38,752 nt of DNA from the NCBI RefSeq assembly GCF_005144475.1, contig NZ_SWJZ01000090.1, positions 1 through 38,752 of the forward strand, read 5' to 3'. The stretch is from Rhodobacter capsulatus. GTDB lineage: Bacteria > Pseudomonadota > Alphaproteobacteria > Rhodobacterales > Rhodobacteraceae. Of the stretch, positions 25,026-32,713 are shown piece by piece. Both the position numbers and the translations under genes were made by a program. A model generated the notes under the pieces. It was not told where the DNA came from. It saw nothing but the letters and a program-made list of their open reading frames with translations, and ran no database searches. Position 1 is the stretch's first letter; every line of letters starts with the position of its first letter.

Positions 25026-25175
25026 GAGGTTTCCTTTCACGAGAGCGGCGTCCGGCCTCGACACCGGCGCGCAAGCGGGACCGGGCGGCACGCGCCAATC
25101 CCGCTTGCGCGGGGCCGGGCTGTCCGGCGATCGCATGCCCCCGTCACAGGATAGCCCGGCCCCGCGTCGCGAAAG

Positions 25176-25189
25176 CTGATCCGGGTTAG
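25176..25189. promoter_or_regulatory. CTRAY-N4-RTYAG dyad, site 3
   Basis: CTGAT-CCGG-GTTAG (GCTGATCCGGGTTAGC at 25175-25190). Both halves fit the CTRAY half-site. It is 151-164 bp before the 113-aa gene and about 330 bp before the DUF1269 operon. Confidence 0.45.
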
Positions 25190-25259
25190 CCCCGCCTCCG
25201 CCCCCGCCTTTCCGGGCGGCCTCCGCGCCCCCCTTCCTGCGCACGCCCCTTCCCGCGTG

Positions 25260-25289
25260 GTTCTGTCCCGCGCAGTTCTGTCCCGCGCG
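25260..25289. repeat. Two head-to-tail 15-bp repeats
   Basis: GTTCTGTCCCGCGCA followed directly by GTTCTGTCCCGCGCG; the same string differs only in the last base. A third partial copy (GGTTCTGTGCC) lies near 25438. Tandem binding site or replication slippage are both possible. Confidence 0.7.
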
Positions 25290-25521
25290 ATTGCGCCCGC
25301 GCACCAACATGGATCAGCATGCCCCGCCGCGGGTCATGGCAGAGTCGGTCGGCCAGAACCGGGCACCGTCCGGGGAGGGCGCCGGAGCGGGAGAGGGCGA
25401 CGTCCATTCGCCCTTGATCCGGGCCGCAGCCGGGGTCCGGTTCTGTGCCACGCTGTTTTCGCATGCCGTCGCGCCCGCCATCACGGGCGGGCGCGCGGTC
25501 TGCCCATCAAAGGATACGGCC

Positions 25522-26049
25522 ATGCCCGAACTGATCGTGATCGGCTATGCAACCCCCGCGGCGGCCGAGGCGGCCCGCGCCGAAGTCCTTGGCATGGCCA
25601 GGGAATATCTTGTCGAGGTGACCGACGCCGTGGTCGCCACCGTCGATGACGCAGGCGGCATCCGGCTTGCCCAGATGGTCGATCTGCGGGCCGTCGGCGC
25701 GACCGGCGGCGCGTTCTGGGGGCTTTTGGCGGGCATCTTGTTCTTCAACCCGCTTCTGGGCCTTGTCATCGGCGCGACGGCCGGGGCGGTTTCTGGGGCG
25801 CTGGCCGATTACGGGATCGACGACGCCTTCATGCGCAAGGTCTCGGCGCTGTTGCAGCCGGGACATGCGGCGCTGTTTTTGCTGCTGAAAACCCCCGCCT
25901 CGGAGCGGATGGTGACGCGGCTTGGCGCGAAGGGGGGCGAGATCTTGCGCACGAATCTGGACCCCGCCGCGGAAACCGCCCTGCGCGATGCCTTTGCGAC
26001 GGCGCGCGACGGGCTGGGCAAGACCCTGCAAGGGGCCGAGCGTGCGTGA
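25522..26049 (+). CDS. DUF1269-family membrane protein
   Basis: A 175-aa protein: an N-terminal ferredoxin-like part (MPELIVIGYATPAAAEAAR, VTDAVVATVDDAGGIRLAQ), then a hydrophobic glycine-rich hairpin (AFWGLLAGILFFNPLLGLVI, GATAGAVSGAL) and a C-terminal soluble part (LLQPGHAALFLLLK, GGEILRTNL). The pattern is typical of DUF1269, small membrane-associated proteins often grouped with stress genes. AAAGGA lies about eight bases before ATG 25522. It overlaps the following DUF1003 gene by 8 nt; the operon goes on to a transglutaminase-like gene. Confidence 0.9.
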   Translation: MPELIVIGYATPAAAEAARAEVLGMAREYLVEVTDAVVATVDDAGGIRLAQMVDLRAVGATGGAFWGLLAGILFFNPLLGLVIGATAGAVSGALADYGIDDAFMRKVSALLQPGHAALFLLLKTPASERMVTRLGAKGGEILRTNLDPAAETALRDAFATARDGLGKTLQGAERA

Positions 26050-26767
26050 CGAAACGCAGTCTGCGCCGGCGGATCCCCTGCCCGGCGCGGGGTGCTGCCA
26101 CGTCTGCGGACGCGCGCTGCCCGCAACCGAGCTGCAACCCTTCCTCTCGGTCCGCCCGGGACTTTCGGCGCTGATCGAGGCCGAGGCCCCCGGCTGGGCC
26201 GAGGGCGGCCGGATCTGCCGCGCCGACATCGCCCGGTTTCGCCGTCTTTATGTCGAGCGGATGCTGGAAGACGAACGCGGCGAATTGGGCACGCTCGACC
26301 GGGCGGTGCTTGACAGTCTGGAAACCGGCCGCACGCTGAGCCGCCATCTTGACGCCGATCTGGCCGAGCGGCTGACCCTTGGCGAACGGATGGCCGATGC
26401 GGTGGCGCGGCTCGGCGGCAGCTGGCCGTTCATCTCGGGCTTTCTGGGGCTGCTCGTGCTTTGGATCGGGCTCAATGTCAGCGCGCTGCTGCACCGCCCG
26501 CCCTTCGACCCCTATCCGTTCATCCTGCTCAATCTGCTGTTGTCCTGCATCGCGGCGCTGCAGGCGCCGATCATCATGATGAGCCAGCGGCGGCAGGAAA
26601 CCCAGGACCGGCTGCGCGGCGAGAACGACTATCGGGTGAACCTGAAGGCCGAACTCGAAATCCGGCAATTGCACGAAAAGATCGACCACCAGCTGGCGCA
26701 TCAATGGCAGCGGCTGGTCGAGATGCAGCAGATCCAGATCGAATTGCTCGAGGAGCGCCGCAGATGA
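26042..26767 (+). CDS. DUF1003-family membrane protein
   Basis: A 241-aa protein. An N-terminal CCHVCGRALP segment could be a zinc knuckle; it is followed by a soluble region, two membrane segments (WPFISGFLGLLVLWIGLNV; FILLNLLLSCIAALQAPIIM) separated by the family's FDPYPF motif, then MSQRRQETQDR and a C-terminal coiled coil (AELEIRQLHEKIDHQLAHQW). This is the full DUF1003 layout. It starts at GTG 26042, overlapping the DUF1269 stop by 8 nt, with AAGGGG eight bases upstream. Its stop overlaps the next ATG (ATGA). Function unknown. Confidence 0.9.
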   Translation: MRDETQSAPADPLPGAGCCHVCGRALPATELQPFLSVRPGLSALIEAEAPGWAEGGRICRADIARFRRLYVERMLEDERGELGTLDRAVLDSLETGRTLSRHLDADLAERLTLGERMADAVARLGGSWPFISGFLGLLVLWIGLNVSALLHRPPFDPYPFILLNLLLSCIAALQAPIIMMSQRRQETQDRLRGENDYRVNLKAELEIRQLHEKIDHQLAHQWQRLVEMQQIQIELLEERRR

Positions 26768-27615
26768 ACCAATACGCCCGCCATGACGGACCCGATGCCA
26801 CCCCCGCGCTGCGCCTTGCGCTGGGGTGCCAGTTCCAGTTCGAGCTGCCCCGGCCGACGCCGATGATCGCGCGGCTCTGGATCCATCAAAGCCGTCTGGC
26901 CGATCTGGAGGGCACGGATCAGCTGCGCACCGATCCGCCCGTGCCCCTGCAGACCTTTCACGACGATTTCGGCAATTTCTGCACCCGGCTCGTCGCCCCC
27001 GCGGGCGGTTTCGGCATCGAGGTCGCCGCGGTGATCCGCGATTCCGGCCAGCCCGACCCGCACCACCCCGATTGCGCGGGGACCCCGGTCGAAGAGCTGC
27101 CCGAGACGGTTCTGGGCTATCTTCTGGGCTCGCGCTATTGCGACACCGATCTGCTGGCGCCGATCGCCTGGGCGCAGTTCGGCGCAAGTCCCGGCGGGCG
27201 GGCGCTGGTGCAGAAGATCTGCGATTACGTGCAGGCGCAGATCCGCTTCGATTACCTGCAGGCCCGCGCCACCCGCACCGCCGCGCAGGCCCATGCCGAG
27301 GGCGTGGGCGTGTGCCGCGACTATGCCCATCTGGCGATCACGCTGTGCCGCTGCATGAACGTCCCGGCGCGCTACTGCACCGGCTATCTGACCGAGATCG
27401 GCAGCTCCACCCCCGAGGCGCCCGGCGATTTCGCCGCCTGGATCGAGGTCTGGCTGGACGGCGGCTGGCGGCTGTTCGATCCGCGCAACAATGTCCCGCG
27501 CATCGGCCGGGTGCTGGTAGCGCGCGGGCGCGACGCCGCCGATGTGGCGATGATCCACAGTTTCGGCCTGCACCGGCTGACCGGCTTTCAGGTCCGCGCC
27601 GAACCGCTGGAGTAA
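26764..27615 (+). CDS. Transglutaminase-like protein with altered catalytic site
   Basis: A 283-aa protein with an N-terminal beta domain and a transglutaminase-like core at about 150-265. The nucleophile is present in EGVGVCRDYAHLAITLC and the third-position Asp in RLFDPRNN, but the catalytic His of the usual DFHAW motif is Ala (DFAAWIEVW). I recall related alphaproteobacterial proteins having DFSAWFE, so the substitution may be a subfamily trait. GAGGAG lies eight bases before ATG 26764, which overlaps the DUF1003 stop. Activity as a peptidase or cross-linker is therefore uncertain. Confidence 0.88.
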   Translation: MNQYARHDGPDATPALRLALGCQFQFELPRPTPMIARLWIHQSRLADLEGTDQLRTDPPVPLQTFHDDFGNFCTRLVAPAGGFGIEVAAVIRDSGQPDPHHPDCAGTPVEELPETVLGYLLGSRYCDTDLLAPIAWAQFGASPGGRALVQKICDYVQAQIRFDYLQARATRTAAQAHAEGVGVCRDYAHLAITLCRCMNVPARYCTGYLTEIGSSTPEAPGDFAAWIEVWLDGGWRLFDPRNNVPRIGRVLVARGRDAADVAMIHSFGLHRLTGFQVRAEPLE

Positions 27616-27674
27616 GGGCGCCCGGGCCTTGCCCGGCGCAACCGGCCCGGCTGGGGCCATGAAGGAGAGATCCG

Positions 27675-27809
27675 ATGCCCAAGGGCAAGAGCCATTCGAA
27701 CCGCGAAGCGAAGAAACCGAAGCAGCCGAAAAAGCCGGTGGCGGCGAAACCGGCCGATCTGTTCGCCAAGGGCGCGCAGCCCGGTCTGGGCGAGAAGAAG
27801 AAGCCCTGA
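27675..27809 (+). CDS. 44-aa highly basic conserved protein
   Basis: From ATG 27675 with AAGGAGAG seven bases upstream the product is MPKGKSHSNREAKKPKQPKK, a Pro/Ala linker, ADLFAKGAQPGLGEKKKP. Short Lys-rich proteins of the form MPKGQ-RSNKEAKKPK are widespread in alphaproteobacteria; their function is unknown, nucleic-acid binding being a fair guess. It is 59 nt after the transglutaminase-like gene on the same strand. Confidence 0.82.
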   Translation: MPKGKSHSNREAKKPKQPKKPVAAKPADLFAKGAQPGLGEKKKP

Positions 27810-27823
27810 AGCCCCGATCCTGG

Positions 27824-27873
27824 CCGACAGGCCCGACCGACAGGCCCGGCCGACAGGCCCGGCCGACAGGCAG
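27824..27873. repeat. 13-bp tandem repeat, nearly four units
   Basis: CCGACAGGCCCGA, then CCGACAGGCCCGG twice, then a truncated CCGACAGGCAG. It lies just after the 44-aa gene, in the 204-bp gap to the convergent sigma-factor gene. No other gene is seen in this gap. Confidence 0.85.
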
Positions 27874-28013
27874 AAAAGGCCCGGCCCGAAGGACCAGGCC
27901 GCGCGGCTTGCCGCGGCGCGGACACCCCTTGGGCGCATCGAGGCGGCGAAGCCCCCGCCCATGCCGCGCTGACAGATGCGCCGCCTTGCGCGCCTTGTCG
28001 GTGCGCCGCGGTG

Positions 28014-28577
28014 TCAGCCGCGGGTCCGCAGGCAGGGCCCGCGCAGATCCTGGAATTCGGCATGCGGCATCGGGGTCTCGCCCCGGGCCAGGCCCAGCCG
28101 GTCCAGCAGCAGCGCCCTGGCGCGGGTGACACGGGCGCGCACCGCCTCGGGCGAGAGCCGGATGGTTTCGGCGGTTTCGCGATGCGTGTAGCCCAGGGCA
28201 CCGACCAGCAAAAGCACGCGCCGGTGCGGCGCCGACAGTTGCCGAAAGGCGTCCAGAACGTCTTCCAGCGCCAGCACGCCGTCATGCGCGGGCAGCGCCA
28301 CCCCGCCGCGCGGGCCCAGCCGATGCAGCACGGCCGCCTCGCGCAGGGCCCTGCGGTGATTGGAAAAATGGATGTTGCGCTCGATGGTAAAAAGCCAGGC
28401 GCGCAGGTTGGTGCCGGGCCGGAAGCGGTCGAAATGCCGAACCGCGCGCAGCATCGTTTCCTGCACGAGATCGTCGGCCCTGTCGGGATCACGGGTCAAG
28501 GCCAGCGCGAAGCGGCGCAGCGCGCCGATGTGCGCGCCGATCCCGGCCGCGGGGACAGGCGGGCCTTGCTCAGTCAT
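28014..28577 (-). CDS. ECF sigma factor
   Basis: A 187-aa group IV sigma factor. Region 2 spans about 15-80 (RADDLVQETMLRAVRHFDRF, PGTNLRAWLFTIERN) and region 4 about 115-165 (LSAPHRRVLLLVGALGYTHRETAETI, VRARVTRARALLLDRL). The GTNLRAWLFTI segment is close to the EcfG general-stress group, but the flanking RKRRRE signature is not intact, so EcfG status is uncertain. ATG 28577 lies inside the end of the upstream 98-aa gene (8-nt overlap), the arrangement typical of a sigma factor and its regulator. No phyR is in the window. Confidence 0.88.
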   Translation of the reverse strand: MTEQGPPVPAAGIGAHIGALRRFALALTRDPDRADDLVQETMLRAVRHFDRFRPGTNLRAWLFTIERNIHFSNHRRALREAAVLHRLGPRGGVALPAHDGVLALEDVLDAFRQLSAPHRRVLLLVGALGYTHRETAETIRLSPEAVRARVTRARALLLDRLGLARGETPMPHAEFQDLRGPCLRTRG

Positions 28578-28866
28578 CGCAAAGCCTGCCCGACAGAAGA
28601 TGTCCCGTCCACCCCGTCCCGACGCCGGGGCCAGTGACTGCGCCAGTGCCGGGGCCAGCGCCGGGGCCAGCACCAAGACCGGCGCCGGGGCTGCGGCTCT
28701 CGACGATCGCGCGCATGCGCTGGATGAAGGCCTCGGTCTCGGCCTGTTCGACGCGCCGCGCCGCCGCGACCGCGGCCTCGGCCCGGTCGGGGGCGGCGCC
28801 GGTCCGGGGGGCACGCTCTGGCCGCTCGGGTCGGGTCTGGTCCAGTCGGGTCGCAGGATCGCTCAT
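28570..28866 (-). CDS. 98-aa protein overlapping the sigma gene
   Basis: The N-terminus is Arg/Pro-rich (MSDPATRLDQTRPERPERAP), a central helix reads AETEAFIQRMRAIVESRSPG, and the C-terminus is a Gly/Ala/Pro/Thr repeat (GLGAGPGAGPGTG and similar) encoded by 12-bp DNA repeats around 28620-28690. AAGGTGA lies six bases before ATG 28866. It does not look like NepR or a zinc anti-sigma factor, yet the 8-nt overlap with the ECF gene makes a regulatory role plausible. Dyad site 4 lies about 205 bp upstream. Confidence 0.65.
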   Translation of the reverse strand: MSDPATRLDQTRPERPERAPRTGAAPDRAEAAVAAARRVEQAETEAFIQRMRAIVESRSPGAGLGAGPGAGPGTGAVTGPGVGTGWTGHLLSGRLCDD

Positions 28867-29360
28867 CCGGGTCACCTTTCGGGTTGGGGCCGCCCGCGGC
28901 GACGGTCGGCCCGGCGCGCCCCGCGGACCAACGGGAGAGGCTGATCCGCGGGCGCGTTCCGGTCTGGCCGTCGCCGCTCGACCGTCCGGAACCAAGGGGG
29001 CCACGATCTTGCGAGCGCGGGCTGGAACGGCCGGTCCGCACAACCTTAACGACTGTGCCGCCCGCGGCCATTACCCAGGTTAGCGCGGCAGATCCGTTTC
29101 GGGCCCGGACCGCGCCCCCCGCCCCGATGCGCCGCGGCAAGACAGAGCTTGCGCCCGCCAGAACCGCCATCGCGCCCCGGGGCAAACCTGCATCAGGATG
29201 CGACTCGGCCCGATCGGCCAGGGTGTCGCATGGCAATCGAATAGCCGCTTGCCCTCGCCTCTGCCCAAAGCCCGGCAAGACGGCCCGGCGCGACGGATCA
29301 TCCCCGTCGACCGGATCGGCACAGCTTGCGGCCGCGGCAGACCGCACAAGGACGAAACCG
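28867..29360. other. 494-bp intergenic region with dyad site 4
   Basis: A non-coding gap between the divergent 98-aa/sigma unit and the 63-aa gene. It holds dyad site 4 (ATTAC-CCAG-GTTAG, 29070-29083, one poor half) and, from 29168, a leader shared with the 63-aa paralogue at the right end of the window. No open frame here has a good ribosome site. Confidence 0.5.
29168..29272 (+). promoter_or_regulatory. Shared leader/promoter block, copy 1
   Basis: About 105 bp, running from CATCGCGCCCCGGGGCAAAC to the AAAGCCC near 29272, is nearly the same as the complement of 38467-38572. Identical cores include CCTGCATCAGG, CGACTCGG and TGGCAATCGAATA. Similarity weakens between the block and the gene but returns just before the start codon (GCGGCAGACCGCAC, AGGACGA). 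Likely a shared promoter/activator region or a structured leader. Confidence 0.7.
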
Positions 29361-29552
29361 ATGAATCTCAACACCATGGCCTCGAACGCCGAACGCATGA
29401 AAACGGTCAAGGCCGCCTGGGACAAGGCGCCCGAGGGCCCGAAGAAAGCGGCGGCGCTGACGCAGTATCAGGCCGCCGAAAAGGCGCAGGCCGCCAAGGA
29501 CGATGCCGCCGTCACCAAGGCGCTGGACGCCGCCGTGGCCGCGCTGGCCTGA
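29361..29552 (+). CDS. 63-aa helical protein, copy 1
   Basis: MNLNTMASNAERMKTVKAAW, then DKAPEGPKKAAALTQYQAAEK and AVTKALDAAVAALA form a probable two- or three-helix soluble protein. AAGGA lies eight bases before ATG 29361. It is highly similar to the protein encoded at 38184-38375 and more distantly to 21943-22167. Function unknown; the charged, alanine-rich helices recall small stress proteins. It is transcribed alone and ends before a terminator. Confidence 0.85.
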   Translation: MNLNTMASNAERMKTVKAAWDKAPEGPKKAAALTQYQAAEKAQAAKDDAAVTKALDAAVAALA

Positions 29553-29565
29553 TCCGACAGGTCCT

Positions 29566-29585
29566 GCCCCGGCTTCGGCCGGGGC
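29566..29585 (+). terminator. GC-rich hairpin after the 63-aa gene
   Basis: GCCCCGGC, loop TTCG, GCCGGGGC (8 bp) starts 13 nt after the stop but is not followed by T residues. It probably stabilises the 3' end ahead of the next terminator. Confidence 0.4.
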
Positions 29586-29615
29586 GGTGCCGCAGGCCGA
29601 CGACCGGGGGTGCAG

Positions 29616-29635
29616 GGGGGCTTTCGCCCCCTTTT
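29616..29635 (+). terminator. Intrinsic terminator
   Basis: GGGGGC, loop TTTC, GCCCCC followed by TTTT on the plus strand, between the 63-aa gene and the convergent ABC transporter gene (stop at 29641). Confidence 0.75.
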
Positions 29636-29640
29636 CGCTG

Positions 29641-30315
29641 TCAGCCGGTCAGCTTGCCCTCGCCCACCACGATCCGGCGCGGACAGCTGGCGGCGATCGT
29701 CTCGTCATGGGTCGAGATCAGGAAGGCCGTGCCCTCGTCGCGGTTGATCTGGCCGATCAGCGCCATCACCTGCGCCGCCGCGGCGCGATCAAGATTGCCG
29801 GTGGGCTCGTCCGCCAACACCAGTTCGGGCGCGTTCATCAAGGCGCGCGCCACCGCCACGCGCTGCTTTTGCCCGCCCGAGAGATTGGCGGTGGGAAACT
29901 GGATCCGCGCCGCCAGCCCCATCCGCGCCAGCAGATCCGCCCCCCGCGCCCGCGCCGCGGCGGTTTCGCGCCCGGCCCGGATCGCGGCCGGAAAGACCAC
30001 GTTTTCCAGCGCGGTGAAATCGGGCAGCAGGTTGTGGAACTGAAACACGAAGCCGATGTGGCGGTTGCGGAACGCGGTCAATTCGGCATCGCTGGCCCGG
30101 GTCAGATCGACGCCCAGCATCTCGTGCCCGCCCGAGGTCGGCCGCATCAGCGTGCCCAGGATCGTCAGCAGCGTGCTCTTGCCCGAGCCCGAGGGGCCGA
30201 TCAGCGCCGCCCGCGCGCCGCGCTCCAGCGTCAGGTTGGCGCCGCGCAGCACCCGGGTTTCGGCCTCTCCGGTGCCGAAGGTCTTGACCAGATCGGTGAC
30301 GGTGACAAGGCTCAT
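29641..30315 (-). CDS. ABC transporter ATPase (LolD/MacB type)
   Basis: A 224-aa ATPase. The Walker A is GPSGSGKST (about 41-49), the Q-loop FVFQFHNLL, the signature LSGGQKQRVAVARAL and the Walker B LVLADEPTGNLD, with the H-loop in ISTHDE. TGNLD is typical of the LolD/MacB/FtsE group. The ATG at 30315 overlaps the permease stop (ATGA). With the permease and the HlyD-like gene upstream it makes a tripartite exporter (adaptor, permease, ATPase in order of transcription). Confidence 0.93.
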   Translation of the reverse strand: MSLVTVTDLVKTFGTGEAETRVLRGANLTLERGARAALIGPSGSGKSTLLTILGTLMRPTSGGHEMLGVDLTRASDAELTAFRNRHIGFVFQFHNLLPDFTALENVVFPAAIRAGRETAAARARGADLLARMGLAARIQFPTANLSGGQKQRVAVARALMNAPELVLADEPTGNLDRAAAAQVMALIGQINRDEGTAFLISTHDETIAASCPRRIVVGEGKLTG

Positions 30316-31514
30316 TGGCCGATCGCCGTGACCGGATCAAGCCGCGCCGCCGCCCGTGCGGGCAGGATCGCCGCGGCGATGGCGCAGAGCACCGTCAGCG
30401 TGATCGCCAGCCCATAGGCGCCCTGCGTGATGTCCATCGGCAAGGTGCCGGAGCGGAAATTCTCGCGCGTGGGAAACAGCAAAAGCGCGCCATAGCCGGT
30501 GGCCGCGCCCAAAAGCCCGCCCATCGCGCCGATCAGCCCGCCCTGCAGCACGAAGACGCCGACGACGAAGCGCCGCGACGCCCCCATCGCCCGCATGATC
30601 CCGATCTCGGGGCGGCGGCGATAGGTGGAGAGCATGAGCGAGGAGGCGACGCCGATGACGATGGTGATCATCGCGAAGCTTTTCAGGAAATAGCCGGTCT
30701 GCTTTTGCGCCCTCAGCGCTTCAAGCAGCCGCGCCCCCTCGCGCGTCCAGGACACCGCGGGCAGGCCGGTCAGGCCGCGCAGCCGCGCGGCGCTGGCATC
30801 GGCGGCATAAAGGTCGACCAGCTTGATCTCGATCCGGCTCAGCCCCTGCGGCAGCGCCATCAGGCTGCGCGCGGTGGCGAGGCTGACATAGGCCATGCGC
30901 CGGTCCGCCCCGCCCGCGCCGATTTCGTAGATCCCGCCCAGCGTCAGCCGCATGGTGACGCCGTGGCTCGATTGCAGCACCACGCTTTGATTGAGCGAAA
31001 GGCCCAGATCCTTGACCAGCCCCTTGCCCAGCACCACCACGCCCGCGCCCAGCCGCACCGATCCCGCCACCCGGTAGCGCGCCAGATCCAGGATCGCACT
31101 TTCCCGCCCCGGCTCCAGCCCGACGATCGAGACCTGCGCCACCTGTCCGCCGCGGCGCAAGACGCCCGATCCGATGATCTGCGGCGAGACCGCCTTGACC
31201 CCGGGCAGGGCTTCGATCAGCGGCAGGAAGTTTTCCGCCGCGCGCAGGGTGGCGGTTTCGGTCGTCGGCTGGTCGGCCCAAAGCACGCGGCCCGGCGGCG
31301 GCGCCAGCCGGGCCGGGGTGCGGGCCTCGGCCTCGATCGTCACATGCGCCATGTCGCCCGCCGTGCGCGCCAGGATGAATTCGGCCAGCCCCCCGATCAG
31401 CGCCGACATGAAGATGAAGACGAAGACGCCCGCCGCCACCCCCACCACCAGAAGCGCCGTCTGCGCCTTCGAGGCGCTCAGATACCGCGCCGCGATCTTG
31501 ATGGCATACAACAT
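30312..31514 (-). CDS. MacB/LolE-type ABC permease
   Basis: A 400-aa inner-membrane protein with the four-segment MacB/FtsX topology: first segment near residues 15-45 (TALLVVGVAAGVFVFIFMSAL), a large periplasmic MacB-like domain (about 50-270), and three C-terminal segments carrying MLSTYRRRPEIGIMRAMGAS and RFVVGVFVLQGGLIGAMGG. The ATG at 31514 overlaps the adaptor's stop as TGATG and its stop overlaps the ATPase start. Likely exports a lipophilic compound or peptide, or carries lipoprotein; the substrate is not evident. Confidence 0.92.
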   Translation of the reverse strand: MLYAIKIAARYLSASKAQTALLVVGVAAGVFVFIFMSALIGGLAEFILARTAGDMAHVTIEAEARTPARLAPPPGRVLWADQPTTETATLRAAENFLPLIEALPGVKAVSPQIIGSGVLRRGGQVAQVSIVGLEPGRESAILDLARYRVAGSVRLGAGVVVLGKGLVKDLGLSLNQSVVLQSSHGVTMRLTLGGIYEIGAGGADRRMAYVSLATARSLMALPQGLSRIEIKLVDLYAADASAARLRGLTGLPAVSWTREGARLLEALRAQKQTGYFLKSFAMITIVIGVASSLMLSTYRRRPEIGIMRAMGASRRFVVGVFVLQGGLIGAMGGLLGAATGYGALLLFPTRENFRSGTLPMDITQGAYGLAITLTVLCAIAAAILPARAAARLDPVTAIGQ

Positions 31515-32584
31515 CACTTGCCCTCCTCGCGCAGGATTTGTCCGTCGTGCAGGCCGGTGCTGTCGGTGATCACCCGGTCCCCGGGCGCCAACCCCGCGGT
31601 GACGATCAGCCGTTCGGCGGGCCAGTCGATCACGCGGACCGGCGTTGCGACCGCGCGCCCCGCGCGCAGCACGAAGACCGCTCCGCCTGTCAGAGCCGTG
31701 CGCGGCACCGTCAGCGCGGTGCGGCTGTCGATCACCACATTCGCGGTGACGGTCAGCCCGACCGGGGCGCGGACCGGCGCATCGAAGCCGATCTTCACCG
31801 CCAGCCCGCCGGTGTCCGGGTCCACCCGCGGCGCGACGGTCTCGACCGTGCCCATCCGGGTCTCGGCGCTGCCCAGCAGGAGCAACCGCACCCGCTGCCC
31901 CGGCGCGATCTGCAGCGCATAGGTTTCGTCCACGTCGGTCTCGACGCGCAGCCGCGCCAGATCGGCCAGGGTGAAAAGCGTCGTCGCGGTGTCGACGCGC
32001 TGGCCCGGATCGACCGCCCGCGTCAGCACCGTGCCCGCGACCGGCGCGCGCAGGGTATACCGGTCCAGCACGACCCGGGCCTGATCGCGCAGCGCGGCAC
32101 GGCCCGCCACCTCCTGCGCCGCGCCCGCAAGGCTGCGGCGGGCGTCGTCCAGCGTCACCTGCGCCACCTGTGCCCCCAGATCGCGGTTGCGCCCGAAGTC
32201 GGCCGCCGCCTGCGCCTGCAAGATCACCGCCTGCGCCAGCGCCGCCTCGGCCTGCCGCAGCACCGCCGCCTGGTGCCGGAGATCGAGCCGCGCCAGCACC
32301 GCGCCCGCCGGGACGACATCGCCCGCCTCGACCTCCACGTCTTGCACGACATCGCCCACCGCGGCGCGGATCGCCACCCGGGCGCGCGGGGCGATCTTGC
32401 CATTCACCGCCAGAACCCGCGTCACCGGCCCCGGCGTCATCGTCTCGACCGCCACCAGCGGCGGACGCGCGGCGCGCAGCTGCCACCACAGCGCCAGCCC
32501 AAGGCAAAGCAGCGCCGCCACCGCAAGAACAACCGGACGGCGCCAGCGCGGACGGTCTTCGGGAGGGGGGGCAAGCTCGGGCAT
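31514..32584 (-). CDS. HlyD/MacA-family membrane-fusion adaptor
   Basis: A 356-aa adaptor: N-terminal anchor (VVLAVAALLCLGLALWW), a lipoyl/barrel-sandwich half near 60-95 (VQDVEVEAGDVVPAGAVLARL), a helical hairpin (about 100-165) and a second lipoyl half (YTLRAPVAGTVLTRAVDPGQ), then beta-barrel and MP domains. It spans the periplasm to link the permease to an outer-membrane channel; no TolC gene is in the window. The start is ATG 32584 (GGAAGG ten bases before). Dyad site 5 lies 58-72 bp upstream, shared with the divergent MgtC-like gene. Confidence 0.9.
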   Translation of the reverse strand: MPELAPPPEDRPRWRRPVVLAVAALLCLGLALWWQLRAARPPLVAVETMTPGPVTRVLAVNGKIAPRARVAIRAAVGDVVQDVEVEAGDVVPAGAVLARLDLRHQAAVLRQAEAALAQAVILQAQAAADFGRNRDLGAQVAQVTLDDARRSLAGAAQEVAGRAALRDQARVVLDRYTLRAPVAGTVLTRAVDPGQRVDTATTLFTLADLARLRVETDVDETYALQIAPGQRVRLLLLGSAETRMGTVETVAPRVDPDTGGLAVKIGFDAPVRAPVGLTVTANVVIDSRTALTVPRTALTGGAVFVLRAGRAVATPVRVIDWPAERLIVTAGLAPGDRVITDSTGLHDGQILREEGK

Positions 32585-32642
32585 CGGGCGGGGGCCTTCC
32601 GGGCGGATCGCCGCCAGTTTAACGCCCGCCGCCGCCGCCGGG

Positions 32643-32656
32643 CTGACCTGGATCAG
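32643..32656. promoter_or_regulatory. CTRAY-N4-RTYAG dyad, site 5
   Basis: CTGAC-CTGG-ATCAG (GCTGACCTGGATCAGC at 32642-32657) is centred between the divergent exporter operon (start 32584) and the MgtC-like gene (start 32714). It is 58-71 bp from the latter and 59-72 from the former, so one site could serve both. Confidence 0.55.
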
Positions 32657-32713
32657 CGACACCGCGCGCGGGACATGCCCTGATGCCCCCGCCCCCGCAA
32701 CCCCGAGGCCCCG

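Larger units (their letters stand above)
25026..25521. other. 496-bp intergenic region
   Basis: A non-coding stretch between divergent stress-type genes. It holds dyad site 3 (25176-25189), a 15-bp direct repeat (25260-25289) and no frame with a credible ribosome site. AAAGGA at its right end serves the DUF1269 gene. The long open frames here are GC-driven. Confidence 0.6.

Noticed and set aside
27824-27873. 13-bp repeats considered as a small CRISPR
   Set aside because: Units are too short and head to tail without spacers.
28014-28577. Naming the sigma factor EcfG or the partner NepR
   Set aside because: Region 2 is EcfG-like, but the partner lacks NepR features and no PhyR is nearby; the name would overstate the evidence.
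29168-29272. A conserved peptide frame (RLG-GQG-AWQSN-RLP) in both shared leaders
   Set aside because: Similarity follows the DNA in all frames and no start with a ribosome site is present, so nucleotide-level conservation explains it.
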